Assembly (NCBI GenBank): GCA_025618425.1
Contig: CM046847.1
Coordinates: forward strand, 10,028,468 to 10,092,467
Direction: 5' to 3'
From: Heliocidaris tuberculata
Lineage: Eukaryota; Echinodermata; Echinoidea; Camarodonta; Echinometridae
Length of the DNA stretch: 64,000 bases
Shown in pieces: positions 23,407 to 34,340 of the stretch. Position 1 is the stretch's first letter. Each line of letters opens with the position of its first letter. A model generated the notes under the pieces. It had not been told where the DNA came from. It saw only the letters and a program-made list of their open reading frames with translations, and did not search any database. Both the position numbers and the translations under genes were made by a program.

Positions 23407-23551
23407 CTGGGCCCAGTTTCATGAAACTGGTAATCATTGTCAACCAGTGACTGACCCATTTCTCTTAGCCAATCAGATTTAAGGATTTCAGTAGTTTATA
23501 ACAATTATTGTAACTTGTTATCGATAACAAGTTTTATGAAACAGGGCCCAG
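23407..23551. mobile_element. Palindromic MITE, family P, copy 2, inside another repeat
   Basis: The ends are CTGGGCCCAGTTTCATGAAA and TTTTATGAAACAGGGCCCAG. Flanking sequence on both sides (AGGTCACCCCATAGAGAAGT at 23294 and GTAGAGAGGTGGCCTTTATA at 23558) looks like the two ends of an older inverted repeat, so the MITE has probably inserted into it. Confidence 0.8.
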
Positions 23552-23763
23552 ATCACTGTAGAGAGGTGGCCTTTATAGAAAGGTGGGCTCTGAGACAGGT
23601 TTGACTGTGTTTGATAAACCTTGGATTTTATGAACAGTAATAAATAAACATGTCATCTAACAAAGCAATTTGATTCTTCTTGTAGATATAGAATAAGAAA
23701 CAAAAATCTGTTAAAGAGTTATTTAAAGGTGATTTTCAAGTATTTATTCTTAATCATTTGCAG

Positions 23764-23864
23764 GAACTAAACCTTATAAGTATGCAATGGAAATTCTTGA
23801 AGGCCTGCATGATGCATGCATGGAAAAAGTCGAGACTGTAGAGACAACGGGAAAAACACGTTAA
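23764..23864 (+). CDS. Candidate terminal exon of the 12 kb gene
   Basis: A TTTGCAG acceptor (ending 23763) preceded by a T-rich tract opens an exon in exactly the phase needed. The donor exon ends after the first base of a Gly codon, and GA at 23764-23765 completes it. The frame then runs 32 codons, beginning TKPYKYAMEILEGLHDACME, and stops at TAA 23862-23864. The peptide is amphipathic and not low-complexity, unlike most random frames here. No good donor is seen before the stop, so I call it terminal. An ATTAAA at 24034-24039 could be the polyadenylation signal. A phase match happens by chance one time in three, and I recognise no homologue. Alternatives are that this is chance, or that further exons exist outside what I could detect by eye. 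Confidence 0.42.
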
Positions 23865-24204
23865 AAACATTATGATTATAATAATAGTATCTCAAATAAT
23901 ATGGGAACAAAAGGACCTTGTGTAATCTATCATCCACTTGACGTGGATAAAGCCAAGGTGATTATTTCGCAAGCACATAGGGATATTATTTGATATATGA
24001 TAGCCTGTCTGCATAAACCTACTATTATCTATTATTAAAGTCTATTTATATCTACTCCAGTCTGGAATAGGTTATGAGGTCTCGTTATGAAACCGGTTGG
24101 ATAGCTTTATAAACACCCCAACAGCAACGTTCTGAAAAAGAAGTAAAACCCTGTCTTTCATCTTCACCCTCTGCGAAGTGTCTGACAGGTGATGTTATCA
24201 TGGA
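23865..24204 (+). other. Presumed 3' UTR and flank
   Basis: AT-rich with no ORF or repeat. It would be the 3' UTR if the terminal exon at 23764 is correct. Confidence 0.25.
24034..24039 (+). terminator. Possible polyadenylation signal ATTAAA
   Basis: ATTAAA lies about 170 bases after the stop of the candidate terminal exon at 23764. It is a common variant signal, but the hexamer is frequent in AT-rich DNA, so this is weak support. Confidence 0.2.
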
Positions 24205-24765
24205 TGGGGTGCTCTCTCTCTTTATCTGTCTCTCTCTCCCTCTCTCTCCCTCTCCCTTTCTATTTCCCTTCCCTATTCTTGATGTCTTTCTCACTCTCTC
24301 TTTCTTTTACTCTATTTTCCAGTTTCTCATTCCCCTTTTTCTTTCTATCTTTCAAATCTCCTGTTTTCTTTCTGTATTTTTCTCCCTCTCTATATTCCCC
24401 CTTTCTCTCATACTTTCTCTCTCTCTTCCTCTCCCTCTCTCTCATACTTTCTCTCTCTCTTCCTCTTCCTCTCCCTCTCTCTCTTTCTTGTCTTCTGTAT
24501 TTTTCTCACTCCCCTCTCTCTGTCTCTCTCTTTCTAAGTCTATATCTTTTGAGTATGTCTCTTACTCCAAATACAGTACTCCTTCCTCGTACACTCACTC
24601 TGCATCAGTCTCTTTCTATTTCTCCCTCTCTCCTTCCCTCGTTCCTCTTTTTTACTTTCTCTCTCCCTCCCCTTATCTCTCTCACTGTTTGTCCCTTCCT
24701 TTCTTTCTCTCTCTCTCTCTCTTAATCTACATATCTCTCTCCTTTTCTCTCTCACTCCATTGTTA
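24205..24765. repeat. 560-bp CT-rich tract
   Basis: An almost pure pyrimidine strand of TCTC/CCCT/TTTC units. It keeps several frames open on both strands (Ser/Leu/Phe-rich or Arg/Glu-rich products), none of which I take as genes. Confidence 0.9.
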
Positions 24766-24769
24766 CATA

Positions 24770-26315
24770 TAAAAAATGGATCTTGTCCTTTATCAAATAT
24801 TAAACGACTTGGCTTGCGCTTGCTGCCCTCAAGGGGTCAGGGGTGACTTATTCAGCTCGTTATCAGCAGCGAATTGGATGAGAAAATGTTGGTTTATGAA
24901 ACCGTGCCAAGACGATACATTGCCACCATCTCATGGATGCCAATATTGCTCCTGTCTGGGTAGCGTAGTTTAACCCCTCCGGTGCTGACGGGTATAAGAG
25001 GTCTAGATCAAATATTGCCATTTTCCGGTTTCGTAATGCCATCCCAGGTGCATGAATGATTAGATGTATGGCATCCATGCAGATACATCCCATTACTGGT
25101 ATAAAACTACCATGAAGACATAAACTTAAAGCAGTACTTAGACAACGATACAGAAATTGCTGACTTAGAAAAAATGATGGTAATAAGCTGTTCTGGTAGT
25201 GGAACTTCATTTGGACAGAAACTGGCTCAAAATAATTTTGACCGGTTTATCATGCAGTAGCTAGATGGGTTGCTAAGACCAGCAAAATGTAAATAAACTA
25301 AAAATGTGCACAACATCATATTTACTGAAAATCAGAACTGGTATAGAAATACTGCTTCATCATATGAATAGAATTCAGGGTGTATATAATCTGAAATCGT
25401 TTTGTGCTCGGTTTAACAAAATGTATGTTTCTCTTTTCTATGACTACATCTTTAGAACACATCTCAGTCCACTCATTGCATAAAGTATATTTATTTAGAA
25501 GAGTGATTGCTAACTTATCTTTATTCTTTCTTTATCCTTTCTGTTAAAAACTTTAAAAATGGAAAATTTTGACCAAAATTCATGTTTGTGCCCTGATCTG
25601 CCCAGGTGCACAAAGATACAGAGACATTGAGATCCGATCAACAGTAAGATAAAATCACTTTTTTAGCATAGTAAGAAGAAGTAGATTTCAGCTCATGAAA
25701 ATCAATTTATAATGCGGTATCTCTTGTATCACTTGTTTAGAATGTGTCTTTTAGATTAACCACTTCCTCCTCCTCTCATTAAAGTCAATGTAACAATAAA
25801 TAATCAATTTTCTTCCATCCCACTTCCTGTTTAAAAGTGAGATGAAAATAAATCTTTTTAATGGACATTGGAAATACATGTTGGCATAAAGCTTTCCAAC
25901 ACACTAAGCCTCCTGTTTATCTATAAATGTCAAAGGTGTAACTATAAGCATCAACTGAATTCATATTGTTCATGGTGAAATTTGTCTTAATCCTGATTAC
26001 TTACATGTATATCGGCTATAAGAGCTTCCTTATTATAGTGGTAACAGTCATGTGAATGAGATTTCCTCATGATGTTTCTTCAGACAGATGAAATCAGTCA
26101 ACTCCTGTATTGACTTCCTATGTTATATTCTCAGACTTACAAGGCAGTAATGCTTTAGAGAAGCTACATATAGGCTAAAAAACTCCTCAGGAGTTTCCTG
26201 CTTCATTAGAAGGCTTGACCCACATTTACAGATTCAGAGGCCTGGGGAGATTTGCATTTGTGAAATAATCCCAGACTTTGGTGGATAATGGACGATTCAG
26301 GACTGAAAGCTCATT
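24770..26315. other. Gene-free stretch; unique, possibly regulatory 24.8-25.1 kb
   Basis: The first 320 bp are GC-balanced and non-repetitive, with GTTATCAGC and TGAATGATTAGATG motifs, unlike the AT-rich remainder. No coding exon is recognised. Confidence 0.35.
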
Positions 26316-26316
26316 G

Positions 26317-26367
26317 AAAGCACATAGAGACATTGATAAATATGTGATATGCGCTGTATATTTATTA
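26317..26367 (+). mobile_element. SINE 3' tail fragment
   Basis: AAGCACATAGAGACATTGAT..GTGATATGCGCTGTATATTTATTA matches the 3' end of the SINE at 27265-27336. Confidence 0.6.
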
Positions 26368-26379
26368 GAGAAAAGGTTG

Positions 26380-27060
26380 CCATCTGGGAAAGGGGAAAAG
26401 CCTACTTTGTGAGTGACAACCAAACATCAACATTTCAGCAAATGAAGTTATTAAAATACATTGCTTCGCTCTTTTCATCTGCATGTAGCAAACTTATTTC
26501 AGATTCATGTAGGTTAATAAAACAAGATTTGTACCGAATGATTGTCCCATTTGGAATTACCTGCAGACAAGCAGGAACAAGAAATGCTGCATGGTAATAT
26601 TTTGGCATTTTGTGAGACTCTTGTTGCCTTTAGCTCCATTTATGAACCCTTTTGAGGTAATTGTGACTTGATAGCAGTTTGATGATATGCTTGAAAACGT
26701 CTTGAAGGATGTCGTTATTCATGCGGGGTATTTGATTTCAGGAGCAGTGTATGTCATTAGCAATGGCAGATAGCATGTCCACTGGTCATTAGCATGCCGT
26801 GTGTATAGTGTAGTGTTTTGGAAATTTCTCTGAAATCCCTTTGCCCTACCCCTTAACACAAGAAGTATGTTCCTTGTACCTAGTAGATAAATGATGAATG
26901 TTTCAATAATTTTTGTGGTCTTTCTTCCTGCTGCTTGCTATTTGAGGAATGAATTTATACATTTTCACAAAATTTTACTAAGAAAGAGGAGAAAAATTAC
27001 AAAATTTCATACATATTTTTTTTTTTTTTTTGCAGGTTTCTGGGTCATGTTTGTAGATAT
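26380..27060. other. Gene-free stretch, nothing recognised
   Basis: It contains a T13 tract (about 27020) followed by GCAG, which looks like a splice acceptor but leads straight into a SINE. Confidence 0.45.
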
Positions 27061-27064
27061 GTTT

Positions 27065-27336
27065 GTGGAGGTGTCTTGTTATAGTGGTTTATTCATTTGA
27101 CTCTCAATCCAAGGGTTGAGGGTTCGAATCTCAGCCCGGCACTAGCGTCTTTTGGCAAGACATTAATCCACGTTTGCCACTCTCCACCCAGGTGTTAAAT
27201 GGGTACCTGGCAGGATTTATTCCTGCCAGAGCTAAAGCCAGGGTAATAATATCCAAACCCTTAGGAAGCACATAGGGACGTTATATTATAATGTGATATG
27301 CGCTATACAAGAACGGTTTATTATTATCATTATTAG
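27065..27336 (+). mobile_element. tRNA-derived SINE, near full length
   Basis: An A box-like TTGTTATAGTGG (27076) and the B box GGTTCGAATCT (27121) lie in the head. The body has GGCAAGACATTAATCC and CCACTCTCCACCCAGGTG. The 3' end has GATATGCGCTATACAAGAAC and a (TTAT)n tail. Confidence 0.85.
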
Positions 27337-27339
27337 ATC

Positions 27340-28825
27340 TCTGTCTATTCATGACAGCAATGTGTTCAACAAAAAATCTAGCAATATCTGATTCCAAATA
27401 GGTTATTGAGCTGAATTTTAATATGAAGGAAACAAATTACTTTTGTAACCTCTTTCGCCCAGTTTTATTTTTCTTACCCTTTTTTATACAGCTGTTGTAT
27501 TTTAGTTATCAAAGATCCATAGAGATGTGTTTTTTATAAGAAATTAAGTTGGTTAGCCCCTACTCTTTCTATTGCTAAATAAAAAGGACAACTGATGTAA
27601 TTTTGCATCCACTTGTCCTTTTAGAATGTGTACCCATAAAAGTTTAAGAATGTTAAAGGAATCATGATCTTTAGATCTCCCTACTCCACATTTCAAATAT
27701 AAGGATAACTACTACTACAAAAGAAAAGAATATAGAGGCAAGTGAAATATCATTCTCTAAAATTCGATTTGTAGAAAATTATATTTGTGCTTGCATGTCT
27801 TTGTGCAGTTGACTTGGTGTGGGCATGGGCTCTACATCAGATACATGCCTCTAGGTGTTTGTTGTTGGCAACGTTAGAAGGACCTTCCCAGGTAATATTC
27901 CAAATAACACTTACAAAATGCACATACCATAGCTGCATATGTTCATACGTGAGTTATCGTTAGACTTCTATGCTTAATTCATGTGTTATAGAGACATTTT
28001 TTTTTATACCAAATGCTTTGGAAGATGGATGGAATGGTATCAGTTTGTGAGTTCTCTCTGTTCGATCCATCATTTGGATCATTTCCTCTGTCAATTAGGT
28101 GAGAGGCGAGCCTCTATCTTTCTGTATAATGCCACCGACGATAAGGATGCATGCGGGTTATTCATGCCCTAATTACAAATTTCACACCAGGTGAGATGCG
28201 GGAAGACGGGGTGCATTTGTTGGTGGATGGGGATGAGAAGGGTGCAGGGAGGGGACCTTGCAGGTGTTGGAACGGTGGTCTCAGTTTGAAAGAGCCTGTT
28301 TCATTCAGTCATAGGGAAATATACACGATGTAGCTGGTTGATCGAGAGAGATTGTTAAGTCACAGGAAATTTCTCCTGATTGGTCAGTCATTTCGTGGAG
28401 CTCCAAATAGTTCCCTCCCATCGAGATTGCATGCAGGAGGAGCTCTATGATTTAATCTATGGCCTCATTTGAATATGCATGTAGGCGCATGTCACAACTC
28501 TCTCTCGCAATACGATATGATACATGTATTCAGAAATGTTCTTTGGTAAAGACCATCTCTCATCATTGTCTGTGATACTAGAACATTTTGCATTGGGGCA
28601 CTTTGGAAAACTTGTTTGCTTTCTTGGTTTTCAGCTGATAATGGGGTTTAACTCCTGTCTCATAGGTTATTCCATTATTCCATGTAAAGATGCCTCTCCA
28701 GGTGTAGTAAATGGGTGCATGTAGTAAATGGGTGCACGTATCTGGTAGGAATGAATTCCTTTGTTAATGTTAGTTCTGTAATAGGATAAAACCAATGAGC
28801 ACCTTGTGTATTCTAGATGATAGAG
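27340..28825. other. Gene-free stretch; unique block at 28.0-28.2 kb
   Basis: No gene is recognised. Around 28010-28200 the sequence is GC-balanced and non-repetitive, with an Ets-like ATTTCCTCT and TGTCAATTAG, so it may be regulatory. Confidence 0.35.
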
Positions 28826-28827
28826 TC

Positions 28828-28866
28828 ATCATTCACATCATTATCATCAACATCACTATCATCATC

Positions 28867-28898
<32 letters not shown>

Positions 28899-29093
28899 TT
28901 CCTTGTAATCTAAGCAGCAGCATCATCATAATGGTCAGTACCTTTCCCATCATCATCTTGTGTAGCAGCATCATCGTCATGTACCACCACCACCACCCCC
29001 ATCAACATCACCATCAGCATCACCATCAACATCACCATCAACATCATTATCATCATCATCATCATCATCATCCTCCTCCTCCTCCTCATCACA
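28828..29093. repeat. (ATC)n/(CAC)n trinucleotide array
   Basis: Long runs of CATCAT and CACCAC, interrupted, produce a His/Ser-rich frame on + and a Met/Val-rich one on -. Neither is a gene. Confidence 0.9.
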
Positions 29094-29162
29094 TATACAG
29101 ATGCACATATAAGCTCATGCCACACGTAGCATGTGGATATAGATAAGACAGTAACCAAGTAG

Positions 29163-29279
29163 TTGGTGATTTGACAATCCAGGACTGAATGGGTTCAACG
29201 CCACATTTGCTCCAAAAACCAAAGTTCTTGATGATTTGACAAACCAGGACTGAATGAGTTAAACTCTGCATTTACCCCC
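29163..29279. repeat. Tandem duplication, about 65 bp x2
   Basis: TGATTTGACAATCCAGGACT then GAATGGGTT recurs with few changes 68 bp later. Confidence 0.8.
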
Positions 29280-30019
29280 CAAAAGTTCACTTGCCTGGCG
29301 GTATGTCTACCACCGTTGAATGTCTGAGGTAATTACCTTGGGATGTATATTGGTGGATGTGACCTTTTGTAAAATGGATATTTAATAGAAGTATATTTCT
29401 CACCAGTTGGGAAGAGATAGAGGTCTTTGCCCCACCCCCTAATTTAACATTCAACAGGATTATTTTCGGCATTTAAGTCACAAGGAGAAAGAAATCAACA
29501 TCGCTTGCGCTCTCATGTCATCAATTGATTGGTGACTCCTGCGACGTATCTTCAAACATGTTTAAAGGCTGTATAGGCTGAGATAACTGGGATCAAACAC
29601 ATTGGAAAATGCATGTTGAATGGAAATGAAAATGAAAATGTTTCCAACAAGTTAAATAGGTTGCATTTGGAGGTTTTCTTTACAGATTACTCAAAGCAAT
29701 AACCAGAAGATTTTGATATTCAGTACACGGTACCATACTTTGAATTTCTGTGTTCTTCTAAATTGACTTAAATGACAATCAACCTGTAGATAAGGACCTG
29801 TACTCAAGAGAAAGAAAAAGAGCAGCCCTTGTAGTCTGTATAGTCTTTGAGCATTCTGTTTGATATGAAATTAATACACTTATTGTGTCCAAAAGGTCTA
29901 AATTCCAGGCATTTCAGAAGACCAACCAATTGCATGGCTATTGTTTATTTTTCTCTGTATGTGGGTGGACATACAGTACATGTACATGTACAGAATATGT
30001 ACTTTGCATATTGGAGAAA

Positions 30020-30268
30020 CTTTCAGTGTGTAAACAGGACTTGCAAGTTGAGAGATGGAAGAAGCTCTTTACAACTTATCCATCTGCTACCCTGTAGGCA
30101 CTACATTAGCTGCTTGTTGCAAATTATGTGATTATATATTGTGTAAATATGACTTGCAAGTAGCTCCACAAGACATAAATAACAAGCTCTTAACAACTTA
30201 ACTTTCTGCTACCTACCGGAACTACATCTAGTTACTTGTCGTATGCAACAAATTATGTGATTATACAC
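30020..30268. repeat. Tandem duplication, about 125 bp x2
   Basis: GACTTGCAAGT..CTCTTTACAACTTA..CTGCTACC..AATTATGTGATTATA occurs twice in order. Confidence 0.8.
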
Positions 30269-30269
30269 C

Positions 30270-31305
30270 CAATATCGGCTCTCGTGTAGATTCGATTCGG
30301 TAGAGCCATCCATTTCTGCTTCACACTAATCCCACCCCACCCCACCCCTCCCATGCTGCATGCGCTCATTATCCCATAGCAATTTACATCAGAATATACT
30401 GTGACATTTCCGAATATGTTGTCTCCTTGGAGCATAATTTGACTGCCTGACTACGGCATCTGTGAGCCTGGCCTGTGATATGCACCGACTGGTGATACAT
30501 ACGTTTGAGCACACATACAGGTGTATGAAAAGTATCGTTAAAATGGAACCTATCGCTGCGGTTAAAGGGCTGCGGACATTTGATATGCTACCTGCTAGCC
30601 ACTTAAATTGGCCTGACCTAACTCAATTCATTGACCTCAATATTAGGTATTTTTTAGAAATCTTGTTGACAGATGATTCCAAATTTAGAAACATAAGCTT
30701 TTAACCCCTCAGAGACATGTCATATAATTTTCATGGAACATGTATTTCTGTCAAGTTCCATCCCAAGTCAACTTGAGCTTAGTATTTAATGGGTTAAGAA
30801 CTCTGTTGACACACTCAGTGAAGGTCTCAATGGGATGGGACTATAAACACCCTTTCTTCGACAAGCCCTTTCAATGGCGGTATCAGCTTTTTGCTACATT
30901 TTATGATAAACTATTTACCACATTGATCGGATTTACAATTATTGCATATTTGCAAAGGTTTTAAAATCATAATGGTCATGAATCAAAGTGTCCTCCTTTT
31001 AAGCCTAAATTCTTAATTTATATGCAGAAGATATATATATTTAGATTTTGTATCTTTTTTGTATTCAGAATTGACAATATTCCTTTCCTTATACAGCTGA
31101 TTTTATTTTAAGGACTAGTTAGCATTCATCATAATGATTATTACTTTAAGCCATTACCCTCGTGAATTGTGTAAATTATTTCAAAACTCTTTTCTACATG
31201 TGTGCGTGTGTAGCTGCTGAAAGGGACAAATGATTTCAGCGTGACAAGACATAATCATTATCTGCTCTGTGGGTAGATTAATGCAATGCATGCAGTAAGA
31301 CATGC
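30270..31305. other. Gene-free stretch, nothing recognised
   Basis: It holds only short frames and a (CCCAC)n stretch near 30331-30350. Confidence 0.45.
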
Positions 31306-31307
31306 AG

Positions 31308-31394
31308 TATCATCTCTTTGGAGCAGGAAGGGTGTTAACACTGTACAAATGACTGGACTTTACAATGCCTTTATGGCTCCAAACAGACGATATC
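31308..31394. mobile_element. Hairpin element, family H, copy 3
   Basis: TCTTTGGAGCAGGAAGGGTG (left) and GCCTTTATGGCTCCAAACAG (right) are inverse. It shares GATATC with the next copy. Confidence 0.75.
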
Positions 31395-31543
31395 ATCTGC
31401 TTAGAACGAGAAGGGCATTAAGCCGTCATTTAACCCGTTGATTACTGAATTTTTTAAAAACTCTCATACGCTTGATACAGGGGTCACCCGGTTCCCGTAG
31501 TCTGTGGGTTAACACCGAGTCCTGGATCTCAGCAGACAATATG
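31388..31543. mobile_element. Hairpin element, family H, copy 4, split by a mini-element
   Basis: The left half GATATCATCTGCTTAGAACG then AGAAGGGCATTAA and the right half GTTAACACCGAGTCC..GCAGACAATATG are separated by the family M insertion at 31434-31508. Confidence 0.65.
31434..31508 (-). mobile_element. TTAA mini-element, family M, copy 3
   Basis: TTAA is present at 31430-31433 and 31509-31512. The 75-bp interior is the reverse complement of the family, ending CGGTTCCCGTAGTCTGTGGG. Confidence 0.8.
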
Positions 31544-31819
31544 TAGCCTCTTGAACCGTGTACTAGAGTGTTCATAAGACTAAACTTACAGGTTTTGAAT
31601 GAGGAAAATTGTAAAATTATCAAATCCATCAGATGAGCATGACAAGAAAGCATTGTTCCGGCAGTGGCAATGGAGAACATATAGTTCTGTAAAATTAAAA
31701 TTTACAAGATATTGTGGATATTACATCAGCTGATATCTATATTATGGAGAAGAAAAATGTTTGTCTGTGTAAGCACGTACTACAGTGATGTATTATGACA
31801 TGTCACTGAATGCATTATT

Positions 31820-31944
31820 CATATGTTTAGTAGCCAGAAGTGTGATAACCCTATGTAAGATAATATAATCTCATGATAGAAGGGTGTTAACTCATATAAT
31901 TTTTTGTTAAGCTAATGCCCTTCTGGCTCTTGGCAGATGATATG
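31820..31944. mobile_element. Hairpin element, family H, copy 5 (rearranged)
   Basis: AGCCAGAAGTGTGATAACC and GCCCTTCTGGCTCTTGGCAG are the arms. The longer interior repeats AGAAGGGTGTTAACTC, as if two units were fused. Confidence 0.6.
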
Positions 31945-32032
31945 AGTTATCGCCCTTTTTGTTCCTTGGTAGGTGAAGCCATGTTGTCTTTCTAGCTTCC
32001 ATTGCTATTTACCTTTTACTGCCCTAATCACT

Positions 32033-32400
32033 GTATTATGCAGTGGTACTTTCCTTCAACTTGGTGATTAACTACAGAGATAGACAGTATACTTCTAAAT
32101 ATTCATTCATAATCTAGGGACAAAATCCCCCTGCCCCCTCCTCCCCCCTCCCCCTCTCTCCTACCTGTCTTGTGCAGTGTTAGTTACTTTCCTTCAATGA
32201 GGTGATTAAATGCAAAGATGACGGTAATTCCAAATAGAGCCTAATAATTCAGGGATGATCTCTCCTTCCCCCCCCCCCCCCTCCTCCCCCTGTATTATGC
32301 AGTTACTTTATTTCAATGTGGTAATTAACTACAAAGATGGACAATAATTCCAAATTGAGCATTGGTAATCCAGAAGACCACCCCCCCCCCCCCCCCACCT
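32033..32400. repeat. Three tandem units of about 120 bp, each ending in a C run
   Basis: Each unit runs TATGCAGT..TACTTTCCTTCAA..GGTGATTAACTACA..GATAATTCCAAAT..CAGGGA and ends in a poly-C tract (32125-32150, 32268-32281, 32381-32396). Confidence 0.8.
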
Positions 32401-32500
32401 TATGTTGCTACCCCTCTCCTTCTGGCTGTGCTCCCTCTTGTAATCTCTTTTAAGTACTGTCTGGACATTGGTCCATCTGAAATATGGAACTTAAGCGGAT

Positions 32501-32653
32501 CAGGGCCCCGTTTCATAAAACTTGTTATCAGTAAACAACTGCTACATTTTTATGACAAATTTGGTCTCAGCCAATCAGATGCAAGGATTTCAGTAGCTTA
32601 TAACAGTTATTGCAACTTGTTATTGATAACAAGTTCTATGAAACAGGGCCCAG
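32501..32653. mobile_element. Palindromic MITE, family P, copy 3
   Basis: The ends are GGGCCCCGTTTCATAAAACT and AGTTCTATGAAACAGGGCCC. The interior CCAATCAGATGCAAGGATTT is shared with the other copies. Confidence 0.9.
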
Positions 32654-32654
32654 C

Positions 32655-33130
32655 GTGGTGATCCAGAGTTCTTTAATCCTGTGCGAGTTATTGCTTTGAT
32701 ACTGGTCTGTCTGGAATATGAAACACGCAGTAAGCGGCTCAACGTAATCCCAGATTATATGAAAATCCGCATGTAGAGTATGGTGCGCTTTTGCATGTTA
32801 GTATATAGTAGTTGGTGGCTGGAGGATAGAGTGCCCTGTAAGAACTATGATATACCACATTATCAGTTGACTTCAAGAAGTTATGATAGATCATATATGA
32901 TATTTAGAGACTTTTATCTTCTTGCGTTTATTTAGATTTTACTGACTTGATTAGCATTATTATTTTACCCCGTCTTCATCATACGCATCATGCTCATCCT
33001 CAAGGGGGAAGGTGAGGGGAGGAGGGATGCGGGATATAATTTATCTTCAAATTGAAATTGAAATTTGATCTGATATGTTTATATAGACATAAAAACATAT
33101 ATAGGGTCCTTGTATACTCAGTATGCCTGG
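32655..33130. other. Gene-free stretch, nothing recognised
   Basis: Only short frames. Confidence 0.45.
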
Positions 33131-33133
33131 TGA

Positions 33134-33156
33134 CCCCCCCCCCCCCCCCCCCCCCC
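33134..33156. repeat. Poly-C tract (23 C)
   Basis: An uninterrupted C run, followed by CCACCACCAC units. Confidence 0.9.
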
Positions 33157-33414
33157 GCATCCTCATTACCACGGCCACCACCACCATCACCACATCACAT
33201 TAACATTTTACTACTACAGTTCATATTGCGGAGAAACTTTCCAAATGAAAATTTACTCCACAGTTCATAATGAGTAGGCATTTTCTAAATTGTCAATAAT
33301 GTGTCCATGTTAATGTAGTAGCAGAATGTTGGCATTGATCTAACCGAGATAAAATAGTGCGTGGCTAAGATTTCTATTGTGATAATGATTATGGACTTTT
33401 CTATATCCTTCCTG

Positions 33415-33560
33415 TCTCCCTCTGCTTACTAATTGCTTTCGTGCTTTCTGTGGCATTGTCTGTCTGTGTATGTCTCTGTCTCTCTGTCTCTCTCTTTCTG
33501 TCTCTCTCTTTCTGTCTCTCTCTTTCTGTCTCTCTCTGTCTCTCTCTCTCTGTCTCTGTC

Positions 33561-33600
<40 letters not shown>
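33415..33600. repeat. CT-rich microsatellite
   Basis: TCTCTCTGTCTC units; the overlapping long frames are artefacts of the repeat. Confidence 0.9.
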
Positions 33601-33604
33601 TCTC

Positions 33605-34335
33605 ACTGTGTCTCTATAACCTCTTTGGCCCACATTCTACTAAAATTTAAACCCAGCGCTGGGATCGAACTCCCTCTGAATACGGGTTTAATAATTGAAT
33701 TTGGACTAAGTTCTAAATTTTTTTTATTCAGCATGATTTAGACCAAGCATCTGATTTAACTGAATTAGTACAATATAGACCTTTGTGTTTGTAGTAAGAT
33801 TTTTTTTAGATTTCATAGATATTATTTCTTTTTCCTTTTTCAAAGCAATTGTACAATTAACAGAGCAAAAATAATATGACAAAGAAACCAATGTGCAGAA
33901 ACATGTTCCGAATACAACAGCAGAAAAGACTGCATTCAAATGATTACATGAGAATGAGAATGAAAACATAGACCAACAAAGAAGTAGAGATTATGGAAAC
34001 AGTGTTCTGTGGCCAAAGGTACATAGAAATTCATGCAATAAATAAATAGATTAAAGTACGCAACCATGCATACATGTATGCCAAATTAAAAAAAAAAAAA
34101 GAACCATTTTCATAAGCATCTTTCCAGTATTCGAGTTTACAAGTGAACAAAGTTCTCTATAGTGTATTACTTACCCTGTCTATCTAATATTGGTCTGTCT
34201 GTCTCTGTCTTATTGTCCTTCTATGTCTGTATCCCTGTAACTCTGCTCTTCTCTTTTTCTAAGTTTCCTGTCTATAGCTGTCTACATCTCCTTGCTCATC
34301 ATGCTCTTATCAACTGGAACTGATTGGCAATAGAT
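33605..34335. other. Gene-free stretch, nothing recognised
   Basis: AT-rich with short frames and a second, shorter TCTGTC stretch near 34190-34260. Confidence 0.45.
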
Positions 34336-34340
34336 CTTAA

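Larger units (their letters stand above)
13796..23763 (+). other. Putative 10 kb phase-1 intron
   Basis: The interval lies between the GTAAGC donor at 13796 and the TTTGCAG acceptor ending at 23763. It is AT-rich and holds tandem duplications, a 72-bp TTAA mini-element, a nested cluster of terminal-inverted-repeat elements, two palindromic MITEs of the TTTCATAAAACTTG type plus a related one, one piggyBac-like MITE and a retroelement 3' tail. All have their own entries. The stretches 14490-15380, 16935-17600, 17860-18220, 19165-20815 and 21100-23250 show no further gene or repeat that I can name. The extent depends on exon 2 being real. Confidence 0.4.

Noticed and set aside
24189..24772. Long Ser/Leu-rich frames up to 190 codons on + and Arg/Glu-rich frames on -
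   Set aside because: They are produced by the CT-rich microsatellite, which lacks stop codons in most frames. The same applies at 3638-4110, 33340-33741, 49449-49819 and 56529-56931.
27010..27060. Strong T13-GCAG splice-acceptor-like site
   Set aside because: The sequence after it runs directly into a tRNA-derived SINE and has no useful reading frame, so it is more likely a T-run beside the SINE insertion.
27065..27140. A functional tRNA gene (A and B boxes present)
   Set aside because: No convincing acceptor stem or cloverleaf, and the sequence continues into the SINE body shared with 7645, 51961 and 60050.
28817..29158. His-rich + frame and Met/Val-rich - frame
   Set aside because: Artefact of the ATC/CAC trinucleotide array; no start context and no coding signal beyond the repeat.
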